Shown here: positions 25,403-32,537 of the stretch, piece after piece
Numbering within the stretch: the stretch's first letter is position 1
Layout: the number at the start of each line of letters is the position of its first letter
Virus record (IMG/VR): IMGVR_UViG_3300028783_000001
Location: 1 to 64,000 of that record
DNA: 64,000 bases
DNA from: a virus
Strand: one strand, 5' to 3'
Translations under genes and position numbers: made by a program
The notes under the pieces: model-generated
Databases searched by the model: none
Told to the model about the DNA's origin: nothing
What the model saw: the letters and a program-made list of their open reading frames with translations, nothing else

Positions 25403-26188
25403 GTGAAGAAGGAACTTACAATAGCGGACCTACGCCCCGCCGCATACAACCCACGCCTCATTACACCTACCCAGAAGCTGGCCCTCCGTGATAGCTACCT
25501 CAAGTATGGGGATCTTAGTGGTATCACTTTCAATACGACGACCGGCAACCTTGTTGGTGGGCATCAGCGCTGCGAGTTGTTCAAGAAGAGTTCACGTGTC
25601 GTTCGCAATGCCCACAAAGATTCGATGGGAACCGTTGCCGTTGGGCATGTTGAGGTACCCGGCAAAGACGGTAAGACGCTAAAGATTCCATACCGAGAGG
25701 TCGCATGGACTGTAGACGTCGAGATGGCTGCTAATATCGCAGCAAACGCCGCTGGCGGTAGCTTCGACCAGGTGAAGCTCGGTAAGATCATCAAGCGCCT
25801 GGAGAAGCATAAGTTTCCCATTGAGTCGATTCCCATCGATTCCATAGAGCTATCCCGTGCTATACGAACATTCGAGTATTTGAATAGGGACAACGACAAG
25901 ACGGTACCTGTAAGCGGACATCTTCGCCGTATAGCAAAAGCCGATATGAGCGAGCATTGGCAAGGAATGCCAGAATACGAACACAAAGATATGATGGCTC
26001 ACCGCAAGATAATCGTAAACTTCGCGTCCGACGACGACGTAGCTAAGTTTGCTGCTAGGATCGGCCAGAAGATTGGACCTAATGAACGCAGCATCTGGTT
26101 TCCACCAGCCCGTATCGACACTTACGCTGATAAATGTTACACTGCTCAGCCTGCGGTGAGACGAGTAGCAAGTCGCAAGCAGGGATAA
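25403..26188 (+). CDS. ParB-like N-terminal domain protein
   Basis: 261 residues, GTG start behind AGGAGA. The first 90 residues match the ParB/Srx-like fold used by phage DNA-modification proteins: 'ADLRPAAYNPRLI', 'SYLKYGDLSGITFN' and 'TGNLVGGHQRCELF' (the GGHQR signature). The C-terminal part (about 185-245) has a strand/helix unit with 'DDVAKFAARIG' and 'SIWFPPARIDTYA' not known to me by name. ParB-like domains often sit beside methyltransferases and hypermodification enzymes in phages, in agreement with this island. Confidence 0.75.
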   Translation: MKKELTIADLRPAAYNPRLITPTQKLALRDSYLKYGDLSGITFNTTTGNLVGGHQRCELFKKSSRVVRNAHKDSMGTVAVGHVEVPGKDGKTLKIPYREVAWTVDVEMAANIAANAAGGSFDQVKLGKIIKRLEKHKFPIESIPIDSIELSRAIRTFEYLNRDNDKTVPVSGHLRRIAKADMSEHWQGMPEYEHKDMMAHRKIIVNFASDDDVAKFAARIGQKIGPNERSIWFPPARIDTYADKCYTAQPAVRRVASRKQG

Positions 26189-26192
26189 GGCC

Positions 26193-27131
26193 ATGGCGTC
26201 ACCACAATTTCCAATCTACATTTGCAGCAAGGGCCGTTCCCAGTATGGGCACACGATGCATGCGCTCGACCAGATGGGCGTACCTTACCGCATCATAGTG
26301 GATAAGTCTGACTACAGGGCGTACGCCAATGTGTTTGGAGCGAAGCGCATACTCGTACTAGATAGCTTCTATGAGCGCGAGTATGAGACGTGCGACGACC
26401 TGGGCATGTCGAAGTCGCTAGGCCCTGGGCCGAAGCGCAACTTTGCGTGGGACCACGCGATAGATGAAGGCCACGCATGGCACTGGATCATTGACGATAA
26501 TATCGCCGGCTTCTTTCGCTTCAACCTAAACCTAAAGACCCCTGTTGGTGACGGCACCATCCTCAGGTGCATGGAAGACTTCGTACTGCGTTACGAAAAT
26601 GTTGGAATGGCCGGCCCAAACTACTTCATGTTCGTGTCGCGCAAGTCGGCAACTCAGCCGCCGTTCGTCCTCAACACGCGCATCTACTCCTGCAACCTAA
26701 TCCGCAATGACCTACCTCTATCGTGGAGGTGCCGCTACAACGAGGATACCGACATATCGCTGCAGGTGCTCAAGTCGGGTTGGTGTACGGTTTTGTTCAA
26801 CGCCTTCCTGCAAGAGAAGCTGCCCACGCAGACTGTGCCGGGCGGGAACACCGCCGACTTCTATGTCAAGGAAGGCACGCGAGAGAAGTCGAAGATGCTA
26901 TGCCGTATGCACCCTGATGTTACCGAGTTGGTGGATAGGTTTGGGCGCGATCACCACTACGTGGATTACAGTGGGTTCCGCACGCCGCTCATATTCAAGA
27001 AGGATCAGCAGATTTCGGGTGTAAACAACTATGGTATGACACGTATCCACGTTGACCGTTCCCTACGCCGTTCCCTGGGAGATGCTATGCGCTCAGGCAG
27101 ACAGAAGGTCAAGGATTCCAAGGCCAGCTAG
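26193..27131 (+). CDS. TET-associated-type glycosyltransferase (DNA base glycosylation)
   Basis: 312 residues. A GT-A-like fold with the features I associate with TET/JBP-associated glycosyltransferases of phages: 'YICSKGRSQY' at the start, 'MGVPYRIIVDKSDYRAY', 'GPGPKRNFAWDHAI' and the nucleotide-sugar metal motif 'WIIDDNIAGFF' (DDN at 101-103), later 'YNEDTDISLQVLKSGW'. Such enzymes add sugars to modified bases in phage DNA. Here it follows the sugar genes and ParB-like gene, so I infer that the deoxysugar is transferred to a modified base. No TET oxidase is in this window. Confidence 0.75.
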   Translation: MASPQFPIYICSKGRSQYGHTMHALDQMGVPYRIIVDKSDYRAYANVFGAKRILVLDSFYEREYETCDDLGMSKSLGPGPKRNFAWDHAIDEGHAWHWIIDDNIAGFFRFNLNLKTPVGDGTILRCMEDFVLRYENVGMAGPNYFMFVSRKSATQPPFVLNTRIYSCNLIRNDLPLSWRCRYNEDTDISLQVLKSGWCTVLFNAFLQEKLPTQTVPGGNTADFYVKEGTREKSKMLCRMHPDVTELVDRFGRDHHYVDYSGFRTPLIFKKDQQISGVNNYGMTRIHVDRSLRRSLGDAMRSGRQKVKDSKAS

Positions 27132-27152
27132 CTCCTGTGGATGCCCAGGAAT

Positions 27153-27171
27153 CCAGGGGTTTACCCCTAGG
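27153..27171 (+). terminator. weak hairpin after the glycosyltransferase
   Basis: AGGGG-TTTA-CCCCT stem extended by flanking bases, 24 bases after the stop, with no T-tract. It would end the modification operon if functional. Confidence 0.35.
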
Positions 27172-27192
27172 TGAAAATAGCTGAAAATTCGC

Positions 27193-27221
27193 TTGACATC
27201 CGGGCTAGGGTATGTTATTCT
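27193..27221 (+). promoter_or_regulatory. sigma70-like promoter
   Basis: TTGACA at 27193, exactly 17 bases, TATTCT at 27216, in an AT-rich context upstream. It drives the gene at 27270, which is followed by a strong terminator, giving a one-gene unit. Confidence 0.75.
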
Positions 27222-27269
27222 AGGCTTAGAGGCTAAGGAAGCCTTCCACCTAGAACCCAGGAGATTAAC

Positions 27270-27557
27270 ATGAAAACTTCCGCCCTTGCTCGTACCGTCG
27301 CTCCTGCTGCCAAGCGCGCCAAGGTTCCTGCTACCAAGCAGGTCGCTACCAAGCACAAGATCGAATCGATCTATCGCAAGGAGTCGCTGCTGGACCAAGC
27401 CCTTCGGCTCCTTACTCGCAAGAACGGCGCGACGAAGGAAGATTTGACCGCCATCTCTTGGGCATACGGCCTGCTCTATCGTATTCGCCAAAACTACAAG
27501 GTCGTGTCGGAAGGTGATCGTGGGAGCCTCGTCTATCACGTCGCCAAGCAGCTCTAA
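27270..27557 (+). CDS. basic winged-helix-like protein, 95 aa
   Basis: ATG behind AGGAG. The first 30 residues are a Lys/Ala/Pro-rich histone-like tail; residues 35-95 suggest a winged helix: 'LDQALRLLTRKNGATKEDLTAIS', a recognition-like helix, and a final 'KVVSEGDRGSLVYHV' wing (similar in style to DUF3489 proteins). Its own promoter and terminator point to high-level early expression of a DNA-binding protein. Confidence 0.65.
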   Translation: MKTSALARTVAPAAKRAKVPATKQVATKHKIESIYRKESLLDQALRLLTRKNGATKEDLTAISWAYGLLYRIRQNYKVVSEGDRGSLVYHVAKQL

Positions 27558-27570
27558 CCGAATCGAGCAA

Positions 27571-27605
27571 AAGGCGGGTGCAGATATCTGCACCCGCCTT
27601 TTCTA
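27571..27605 (+). terminator. strong intrinsic terminator
   Basis: A perfect 30-base palindrome (AAGGCGGGTGCAGAT and its complement) followed by TTTCT; no mismatch. Symmetrical A/T flanks mean it could also work on the other strand. Confidence 0.8.
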
Positions 27606-27654
27606 TGTCCCCAGTCGGCTCAAAACCGACCACCACCGACAACACCAAAAAACA

Positions 27655-27686
27655 CCTCTAGAATTAGTTTTCGAGAGGCGTTTTCT
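27655..27686 (+). terminator. second hairpin with T-rich flank
   Basis: CCTCT..GAA / TTC..AGAGG stem with one mismatch, followed by CGTTTTCTCT. Together with the preceding terminator it isolates the promoter at 27732 from upstream transcription. Confidence 0.45.
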
Positions 27687-27731
27687 CTACATTTTGCTAG
27701 GGAAAATCGTTCTACTTTTGTTCCTTTGAGC

Positions 27732-27760
27732 TGGACAACGGCTCGGAAATAGCGTATTCT
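27732..27760 (+). promoter_or_regulatory. sigma70-like promoter
   Basis: TGGACA at 27732, 17 bases, TATTCT at 27755. The -10 and the spacing are identical to the promoter at 27193. First gene downstream starts at 27805. Confidence 0.65.
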
Positions 27761-27804
27761 ATAGAAGCGGGAATCCCCTAAAACGAAGCGAAACGAGGGA
27801 GACA

Positions 27805-28086
27805 ATGATGCTCAAGGAAGATACGAGAATCGGGACGATGTGGATGCACACGTCTAAGGCTATAGCGCGAGGTGAGCCTGCTGAACGACTCTTCGCAGTC
27901 GTCGCTGTAGATGGTCCCCACTTGATAACGTGGAAGCACAGTCTCCGTCCGGATGGAAACGTTTATCACATCGGTCGCCAAGAGGTAATGTCGCGGGATG
28001 ATCCGCGACTCTTCGAAGCGCGTTCGCCAAACGGCGCGACGCCAACAGCGATGTTCAAACCCGACTCGCTATATCGCAAGCTGTAG
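27805..28086 (+). CDS. hypothetical protein, 93 aa
   Basis: Double ATG behind CGAGGGA. Strand-rich with a central 'ERLFAVVAVDGPHLITWK'. First gene of the second promoter unit. Unknown family. Confidence 0.65.
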   Translation: MMLKEDTRIGTMWMHTSKAIARGEPAERLFAVVAVDGPHLITWKHSLRPDGNVYHIGRQEVMSRDDPRLFEARSPNGATPTAMFKPDSLYRKL

Positions 28087-28095
28087 GAGGAAGCG

Positions 28096-28332
28096 ATGAC
28101 AAAGATAACGGTTATTTTTCGCGGCAAGGCTGGTGACAAGCGTGACCACGAATGCGCCGCAATCTTCAAGAAGCACAGCGGCACGTGCAACGGCGGTGGG
28201 ACCTATCTCGGTGAGAAGCCAGAACGCGACCTCGACTACTCAGTACCTTACAGCAAGGCCGAGGCGTGCATGGATGAGCTGCGAGCCGCAGGCTTCAGCC
28301 CGGACGTAGAACTCGAAGATGGGGAAGGGTGA
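28096..28332 (+). CDS. hypothetical protein, 78 aa
   Basis: ATG behind AGGAGGA. Beta-alpha-beta small protein with two Cys, ending acidic; stop overlaps next start (TGATG). Unknown. Confidence 0.6.
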   Translation: MTKITVIFRGKAGDKRDHECAAIFKKHSGTCNGGGTYLGEKPERDLDYSVPYSKAEACMDELRAAGFSPDVELEDGEG

Positions 28333-28592
28333 TGAAGTCGCCGTTCAATCCGACCAAGCACGCCGCGCTGTTGGCGCAGGGATTCGTCCATACTCATTAC
28401 GAAGCCGACTATCATGACGACGGCGATGCTGAGAGCGGTCCGCACCTAGCGGGAGATCCTGGATTCGATGCGTATCGCAGCGAGAATGAGCTCATCATCA
28501 TTGATGAGGATGGAACGCTCGTATCACGCGAGCCCATCGATCTAGAGTTTGAAGCATGGGTCGACAAGATGGCAAGTGAGATTTACAAGTGA
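28332..28592 (+). CDS. hypothetical acidic protein, 86 aa
   Basis: ATG at 28332 after GGGAAGGG. Strongly acidic, helical at the C-terminus. Unknown. Confidence 0.6.
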   Translation: MKSPFNPTKHAALLAQGFVHTHYEADYHDDGDAESGPHLAGDPGFDAYRSENELIIIDEDGTLVSREPIDLEFEAWVDKMASEIYK

Positions 28593-28615
28593 GATTTAAT
28601 CGAGGAGGATCGAAA

Positions 28616-28732
28616 ATGTGCTATTGGGTTGCTTACTATCGCGGTAAATTTCACTATATCCATTATGGTGAAATATGGCAAACCCCAGTATGGGCATCAG
28701 AGTGGATAGTTCCTGGAACTTTGAAACTTTGA
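28616..28732 (+). CDS. aromatic micropeptide, 38 aa
   Basis: ATG behind AGGAGG. Five Tyr and four Trp in 38 residues. AT-rich coding sequence. Function unknown. Confidence 0.5.
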   Translation: MCYWVAYYRGKFHYIHYGEIWQTPVWASEWIVPGTLKL

Positions 28733-28791
28733 ACGGACGAAATGGTGTGAGTCTCTGAGCAACAGAGGCATTAAAACTAAGGAGAAGTCAC

Positions 28792-28863
28792 ATGGGACCT
28801 GAATACGCCGTTACCGCCGCCATCTCGCTCTTAGCGGTAGTACTCCTGTTCGCTTTGATCTAG
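28792..28863 (+). CDS. single-pass membrane micropeptide, 23 aa
   Basis: ATG behind AAGGAGA. Residues 5-23 form a continuous hydrophobic helix. Could be a small membrane-active or regulatory peptide; no family. Confidence 0.5.
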   Translation: MGPEYAVTAAISLLAVVLLFALI

Positions 28864-28897
28864 GGGAACAGACAATACAAACTCAAGGAACATCGTC

Positions 28898-29275
28898 ATG
28901 AAAACTTTGATAGCTGCCTCACTAATCGCTACCATGATTGGCGTCACGCCAGCCCATGCGTGGACGCGCGACTTCAAGTTTATCAACAACACCTCTTATG
29001 ACATCGGCGTGGTTGGCTTCAAGACGCACAGCGATCTTAAGTGGAACCCCGTCGATGGTTCGCAAATCCCCGCCGGAAATTCGACCAACATAAAATTCAA
29101 AAAGGTTGGGCCATGTCACCTGGACATGAAGGTCGTGTTTGGGGAGCACGACAGCGCGGAGTTTACCGACATAAACTTCTGCTCTACCAGTAGGATCACC
29201 CTCCAGGCAAATTCGGACGGGTCGCTATACATCGACGGTCATGATGGACCGGACGATGATCAGGGAGGAAAATAA
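28898..29275 (+). CDS. secreted protein with signal peptide, 125 aa
   Basis: ATG behind AAGGAA. A signal peptide with a clear AHA|W cleavage after residue 21. The mature domain is strand-rich (FKFINNTSYDIGVVGFKTH) with two Cys near the middle and end (GPCHL, FCSTS) that could form a disulphide, and a Gly/Asp tail. Expected in the periplasm. Stop overlaps the next start by one base. Confidence 0.65.
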   Translation: MKTLIAASLIATMIGVTPAHAWTRDFKFINNTSYDIGVVGFKTHSDLKWNPVDGSQIPAGNSTNIKFKKVGPCHLDMKVVFGEHDSAEFTDINFCSTSRITLQANSDGSLYIDGHDGPDDDQGGK

Positions 29276-29493
29276 TGGCACCACGTAAGCGTAGGAGCAA
29301 GGCCGAAAAGCAGGCGACTGAAACGGTCAAGCGAATATACCAGGAGCATTGCGGCTTCATCCCCATCGGCGTCTTCGACATCAGCAAGGTGCTGGAGGTG
29401 GGTGAGGCTAGCGTGCTCGCAGGGGATAGCGAGGACGTGACGCGCCGCAAGATTGTTGCGTTTGTTGAAGAGATTAGAAAGGACAAGCCGTGA
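29275..29493 (+). CDS. hypothetical basic protein, 72 aa
   Basis: ATG within the previous stop (TAATG), preceded by GGGAGG. Lys/Arg-rich N-terminal 15 residues and helices after. Unknown; overlaps the next gene by GTGA. Confidence 0.6.
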   Translation: MAPRKRRSKAEKQATETVKRIYQEHCGFIPIGVFDISKVLEVGEASVLAGDSEDVTRRKIVAFVEEIRKDKP

Positions 29494-29663
29494 CGATATC
29501 AGCATCTCGCCACAGACGTCACGTGTTGATCTCATATACACGAGTCGTTCGTGCAATGATGAACGAGGAGCGGTCAGCGATAGCAAGTTGCCGTCTGCTG
29601 AGAGAATCGCAGCGCTGGATGGCTGACCTGCGTAGGTGCCGAGACGGCCTAGAAGACCGTTAG
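29490..29663 (+). CDS. hypothetical basic helical protein, 57 aa (GTG start)
   Basis: GTG in a four-base overlap with the previous gene. Arg-rich (about a quarter of residues) and helical: 'RRHVLISYTRVVRAMMNEERS' and following. Codon composition like its neighbours. Not recognised. Confidence 0.5.
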   Translation: MTISASRHRRHVLISYTRVVRAMMNEERSAIASCRLLRESQRWMADLRRCRDGLEDR

Positions 29664-29721
29664 TCTAGACACCATCGGTAAATAAACTAGGTAAGATCAC
29701 AAACCAAAAGGAACATGTAAC

Positions 29722-30291
29722 ATGAAGACCACCACCCGTCGTCCCGCTCCCGCTGCTCCGAGCAGCGTCTCTGCCCCGCCGCGCCCCGCGTCGCGCAATG
29801 CAGCACCGGCTCCCGTCAGCAGAAAGGCTGCTCAGAAGATCGCTGATCGCCACGCCCCACGTGTCAAGGTTGTCACCGGTCGCCCTGTTAAGACTACCCC
29901 TACTACGCGCGGCCGCGTGAAGGCAAAGGTTGCGCGCGTTCGTCCGCCGCTGGAGCTGACGCCCGTTCGCAACGTCATGAATAAGACGGAGCTGCTCCAG
30001 TACATCGTCGACCAGGTTGGACTGGAGCACGTTACCGTTCGCGACATGAAGAAGATTTACGAGGTCCTGGTGGAAACGATACTGGGCTCGCTCGCGCCCA
30101 AGGGTGCGGGAGAGTTTGTGCTTCCTGGAATCGTCAAATTTATGAACGTGAAAAAGCCTGCGACGAAGGGTGGCAAGAAGGCCACCTCACCGTTCACCGG
30201 TGAGGAATATATCACGAAGGCGAAACCTGCGACCATCAAGGTGAAGGCCCGCACGCTAAGCATGGTCAAGCGCGCCGCGACTGGTCAGTGA
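29722..30291 (+). CDS. HU-family DNA-binding protein with long basic tail
   Basis: 189 residues, ATG behind AAAGGAA. The first 95 residues are a Pro/Ala/Lys/Arg-rich disordered tail reminiscent of histone tails. Residues 96-189 carry an HU/IHF fold: 'MNKTELLQYIVDQVG', helix 'VRDMKKIYEVLVETILGSL', then 'GEFVLPGIVKFMNVKKPA' (the beta-arm base) and 'ARTLSMVKRA'. HU-like proteins bend and compact DNA. A transcription terminator-like hairpin follows at 30299. Confidence 0.85.
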   Translation: MKTTTRRPAPAAPSSVSAPPRPASRNAAPAPVSRKAAQKIADRHAPRVKVVTGRPVKTTPTTRGRVKAKVARVRPPLELTPVRNVMNKTELLQYIVDQVGLEHVTVRDMKKIYEVLVETILGSLAPKGAGEFVLPGIVKFMNVKKPATKGGKKATSPFTGEEYITKAKPATIKVKARTLSMVKRAATGQ

Positions 30292-30298
30292 TAGCAGG

Positions 30299-30323
30299 AG
30301 GCGTGGGTCTAGGACCCACGCCT
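30299..30323 (+). terminator. hairpin after the HU gene
   Basis: 10-bp perfect stem AGGCGTGGGT / ACCCACGCCT with a 5-base loop. No clear T-tract. Confidence 0.5.
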
Positions 30324-30345
30324 GCAATTCAAAGGGGGAATGTAG

Positions 30346-30774
30346 ATGACAAACTCAACTGCCCTTGCCTACCGCGAGGTGATACGCGACATGAAGGAAC
30401 AAGTCGAGTCGATGTTGAGTGCGATTGCATTCAACGAGTCGATGCTCTCTCAGCTAGAGGCCAACGAATCAGAGACTGGGAACAACAGCGTAACTACGCT
30501 CCACGAAGATGATCTGGCACCGGAGGTGTTCAAGGGTAGCTCAGCTCAGCTTCAGCTTCGGGATCTGATTGTCGATACTATCGAAGCCAACGTCGACAAC
30601 TCCGTGAAGTTTACCGTCCGTGAGATCACCAAGTTGGTGATCTCACCAAAATACGCGTATTCGGCCGCGCTCCAGCAATCGGTTCGCATCATCCTAGAGA
30701 ACCTGGTTGAAATCGGATGGCTGATGCGAACCAAGCAGGATTCTGGGCGAGTCTACTACAACTTAAGGAGATGA
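30346..30774 (+). CDS. helical plus winged-helix-like protein, 142 aa
   Basis: ATG behind AAGGGGG. N-terminal 45 residues are a coiled-coil helix. Residues 60-142 resemble a winged helix: 'LRDLIVDTIEANV', 'KFTVREITKLVIS', 'QQSVRIILENLVEIGWLMR', wing 'SGRVYYNLRR'. Similar in plan to the repeats of the gene at 2230. Probable phage transcription regulator. Confidence 0.6.
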   Translation: MTNSTALAYREVIRDMKEQVESMLSAIAFNESMLSQLEANESETGNNSVTTLHEDDLAPEVFKGSSAQLQLRDLIVDTIEANVDNSVKFTVREITKLVISPKYAYSAALQQSVRIILENLVEIGWLMRTKQDSGRVYYNLRR

Positions 30775-30777
30775 TCC

Positions 30778-31563
30778 ATGTCATCGAAGATAGCTTATGA
30801 GAGATATGCCGACGCGCCGTTGGTTCGTGGTGGGAAAGCCGACTTTGACTCCCTACGAGCCAAGGGATGGGTCATCAACAGCGACTACATGTGGTCGCGC
30901 AGGATAAAGAAGACCGATCCACCCTACTTCACGATCGACGCAAACGTCGGTGGGGGAAACAGCAATCCGAGTCATGGTGCTAAATTCTGGTGCTTCAGGA
31001 CAGCAGCCTACGCGCTCCGCTTTGAACGTGGAGCCTTTAGTGGACTTGGCTGGTTTGACACCGAGCGGATGACGGCATGGCAGGGTGGCGTTTACTGCGG
31101 CCACTACGTCATGGTCGGAAAACGCGTCATGGGTACGATGCACGCTGTCGATCCCTCTTTTAGAGATTGGCGAATATTCAACGTGGCCCTTGTTGGTGTA
31201 AAGGGTGAACATCAGTTCCGACTCCAGGTTGGCTCTGGATCGTTTGCGGTTCCGATTGATCCACCCAAGCCAATGAAAGCAGAGAAGGAACCGGTGGCGG
31301 TGTCCAAACACACATCACCAGATCGCGATATGTATATCGCCGGCTATAAGCAGGGCTTCCGTGACGCGATGGAGCTCAGCGGCAATGTCTGGAATAGGAG
31401 CGCGGAGGCGGCGGCAAAACTTCAGATGCCTCAGATGATGGAAATCATCAATAAGCACCCCAAGATTCGGGCCTCAAAGAAGGGTCCAGTCGCCCCGGCA
31501 GCAAAGGCCAAAACCGAGGCGGAGGCCGATCATTCGGCACTTGACAAGCAGCAAAAAGTCTGA
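30778..31563 (+). CDS. hypothetical protein, 261 aa
   Basis: ATG behind AAGGAGA. Mixed fold with a repeated aromatic pattern (residues 1-150), then a helix (YKQGFRDAMELSGN) and a Lys/Ala-rich disordered tail of 60 residues. No family recognised. The promoter at 31541 lies inside its last codons. Confidence 0.65.
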   Translation: MSSKIAYERYADAPLVRGGKADFDSLRAKGWVINSDYMWSRRIKKTDPPYFTIDANVGGGNSNPSHGAKFWCFRTAAYALRFERGAFSGLGWFDTERMTAWQGGVYCGHYVMVGKRVMGTMHAVDPSFRDWRIFNVALVGVKGEHQFRLQVGSGSFAVPIDPPKPMKAEKEPVAVSKHTSPDRDMYIAGYKQGFRDAMELSGNVWNRSAEAAAKLQMPQMMEIINKHPKIRASKKGPVAPAAKAKTEAEADHSALDKQQKV

Positions 31564-31569
31564 TACACT
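31541..31569 (+). promoter_or_regulatory. sigma70-like promoter
   Basis: TTGACA at 31541, 17 bases, TACACT at 31564. Sits at the end of the previous gene and just before the hairpin at 31573 and the gene at 31629. Confidence 0.65.
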
Positions 31570-31572
31570 AAA

Positions 31573-31597
31573 CCCAAGGAAGTCCGACTTCCTTGGG
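31573..31597 (+). promoter_or_regulatory. hairpin at the transcript start
   Basis: Perfect 11-bp stem CCCAAGGAAGT / ACTTCCTTGGG with a 3-base loop located at or just after the expected transcription start of the 31541 promoter. Such 5'-end hairpins can protect mRNA from decay; no T-tract follows. Confidence 0.45.
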
Positions 31598-31628
31598 TGA
31601 ACTAATCCAACCAAATAGGGGAATTTCA

Positions 31629-32267
31629 ATGTCTAGCAAAAAGCAACAACTCGCGATTATCCACTCGATCCCGGATGAGTACCTCGACCGCGCTATCAAG
31701 GCTGCGGCCAAGATTTTCAGTTTCGATGACGTGTCTGTAGATTTTGCTCTGGAGCACAACCGTCCGAAGAAGCTGCGATTCCTGAGCGTCGTCCCAGACG
31801 TTGACGATCCGGCGAAGAATGAACGCTTCTTCAAAGTGGTGTCCAAGTTTGTCGATACCGCTGCTGAAGATACGCCCGCGCCGCGCCGGGCTGCCGCCAA
31901 AGCCGCTGCTCCGGCGAAGCGTACCCGTGAGACGGAAGCCGAAGTAGGCACCGGCAAGATTGTAATTGCTGCTGACGCAGAGAAGTTGGCTGAAGCATTG
32001 GCTCCTAACAAAGCGCTTGCAACCAAGGGTGCTACTATTCTCTGCACACGCGGAACGTGGAGCGCTGAAGCCGTTCAGGGTAAGGGCGTCATCATCAAGG
32101 GCATCGGCTCCAGCAATATTGCTGGACCGTTGGGTTATCTGCGCAACCGACTTGGTGGAACGCCGTTCCTGCGCAAGGCTCGCGTTTACGTCGAGCTTAC
32201 GGAAGCTCACGCGGCTCGCGCAGGGTTGACTCTGGCCAAGGACGGAACCTACATGATTGAGGAGTAA
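31629..32267 (+). CDS. hypothetical protein, 212 aa
   Basis: ATG at 31629 behind AGGGGAA. N-terminal domain (1-75) and C-terminal domain (110-212) linked by an Ala/Pro/Lys/Arg-rich hinge. The C-terminal part includes 'KGVIIKGIGSSNIAGPLGYLRNRLGG'. The strong promoter and terminator pair make it a single-gene unit, suggesting high expression. Family not recognised. Confidence 0.65.
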   Translation: MSSKKQQLAIIHSIPDEYLDRAIKAAAKIFSFDDVSVDFALEHNRPKKLRFLSVVPDVDDPAKNERFFKVVSKFVDTAAEDTPAPRRAAAKAAAPAKRTRETEAEVGTGKIVIAADAEKLAEALAPNKALATKGATILCTRGTWSAEAVQGKGVIIKGIGSSNIAGPLGYLRNRLGGTPFLRKARVYVELTEAHAARAGLTLAKDGTYMIEE

Positions 32268-32271
32268 CAAC

Positions 32272-32281
32272 TGAGTAAAGA
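32272..32281 (+). promoter_or_regulatory. TGAGTAAA-type motif (variant)
   Basis: TGAGTAAAGA, six bases after the stop, directly before a terminator; the next gene starts at 32339. Confidence 0.45.
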
Positions 32282-32282
32282 A

Positions 32283-32314
32283 AAGAGCCGGGCAGATAAT
32301 GCCCGGCTCTTTTC
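32283..32314 (+). terminator. intrinsic terminator
   Basis: 12-bp perfect stem AAGAGCCGGGCA / TGCCCGGCTCTT with a 5-base loop, ending in TTTT. Confidence 0.75.
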
Positions 32315-32338
32315 GCACGTCGAAGTTGGGGAAACATA

Positions 32339-32524
32339 ATGGGCATTCACGAACCGAGCAGCCAGCTGATCAAAGCGGTGGAAGATAGGTATATTCATGA
32401 ATGGGATAATGGTCATCAGCCTGAGCTCATACGTTGGATGATCAAGACGATTGATGATGAGCGCCGTCGCGAGCAGGCCGCTCACTCTAAGCGCGCCAAG
32501 CCAGCGGCTTGCATTAAATCCTGA
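32339..32524 (+). CDS. hypothetical helical protein, 61 aa
   Basis: ATG behind GGGGAAAC. Helical, basic C-terminus. Ends 13 bases before the DNA ligase start. Unknown. Confidence 0.6.
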   Translation: MGIHEPSSQLIKAVEDRYIHEWDNGHQPELIRWMIKTIDDERRREQAAHSKRAKPAACIKS

Positions 32525-32537
32525 TGGAGGTAGAGAC

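Noticed and set aside
31626-32318. Long open frame on the - strand (230 codons)
   Set aside because: Mirror of the + gene at 31629, which has its own promoter, ribosome site and terminator. Codon composition explains the antisense opening.
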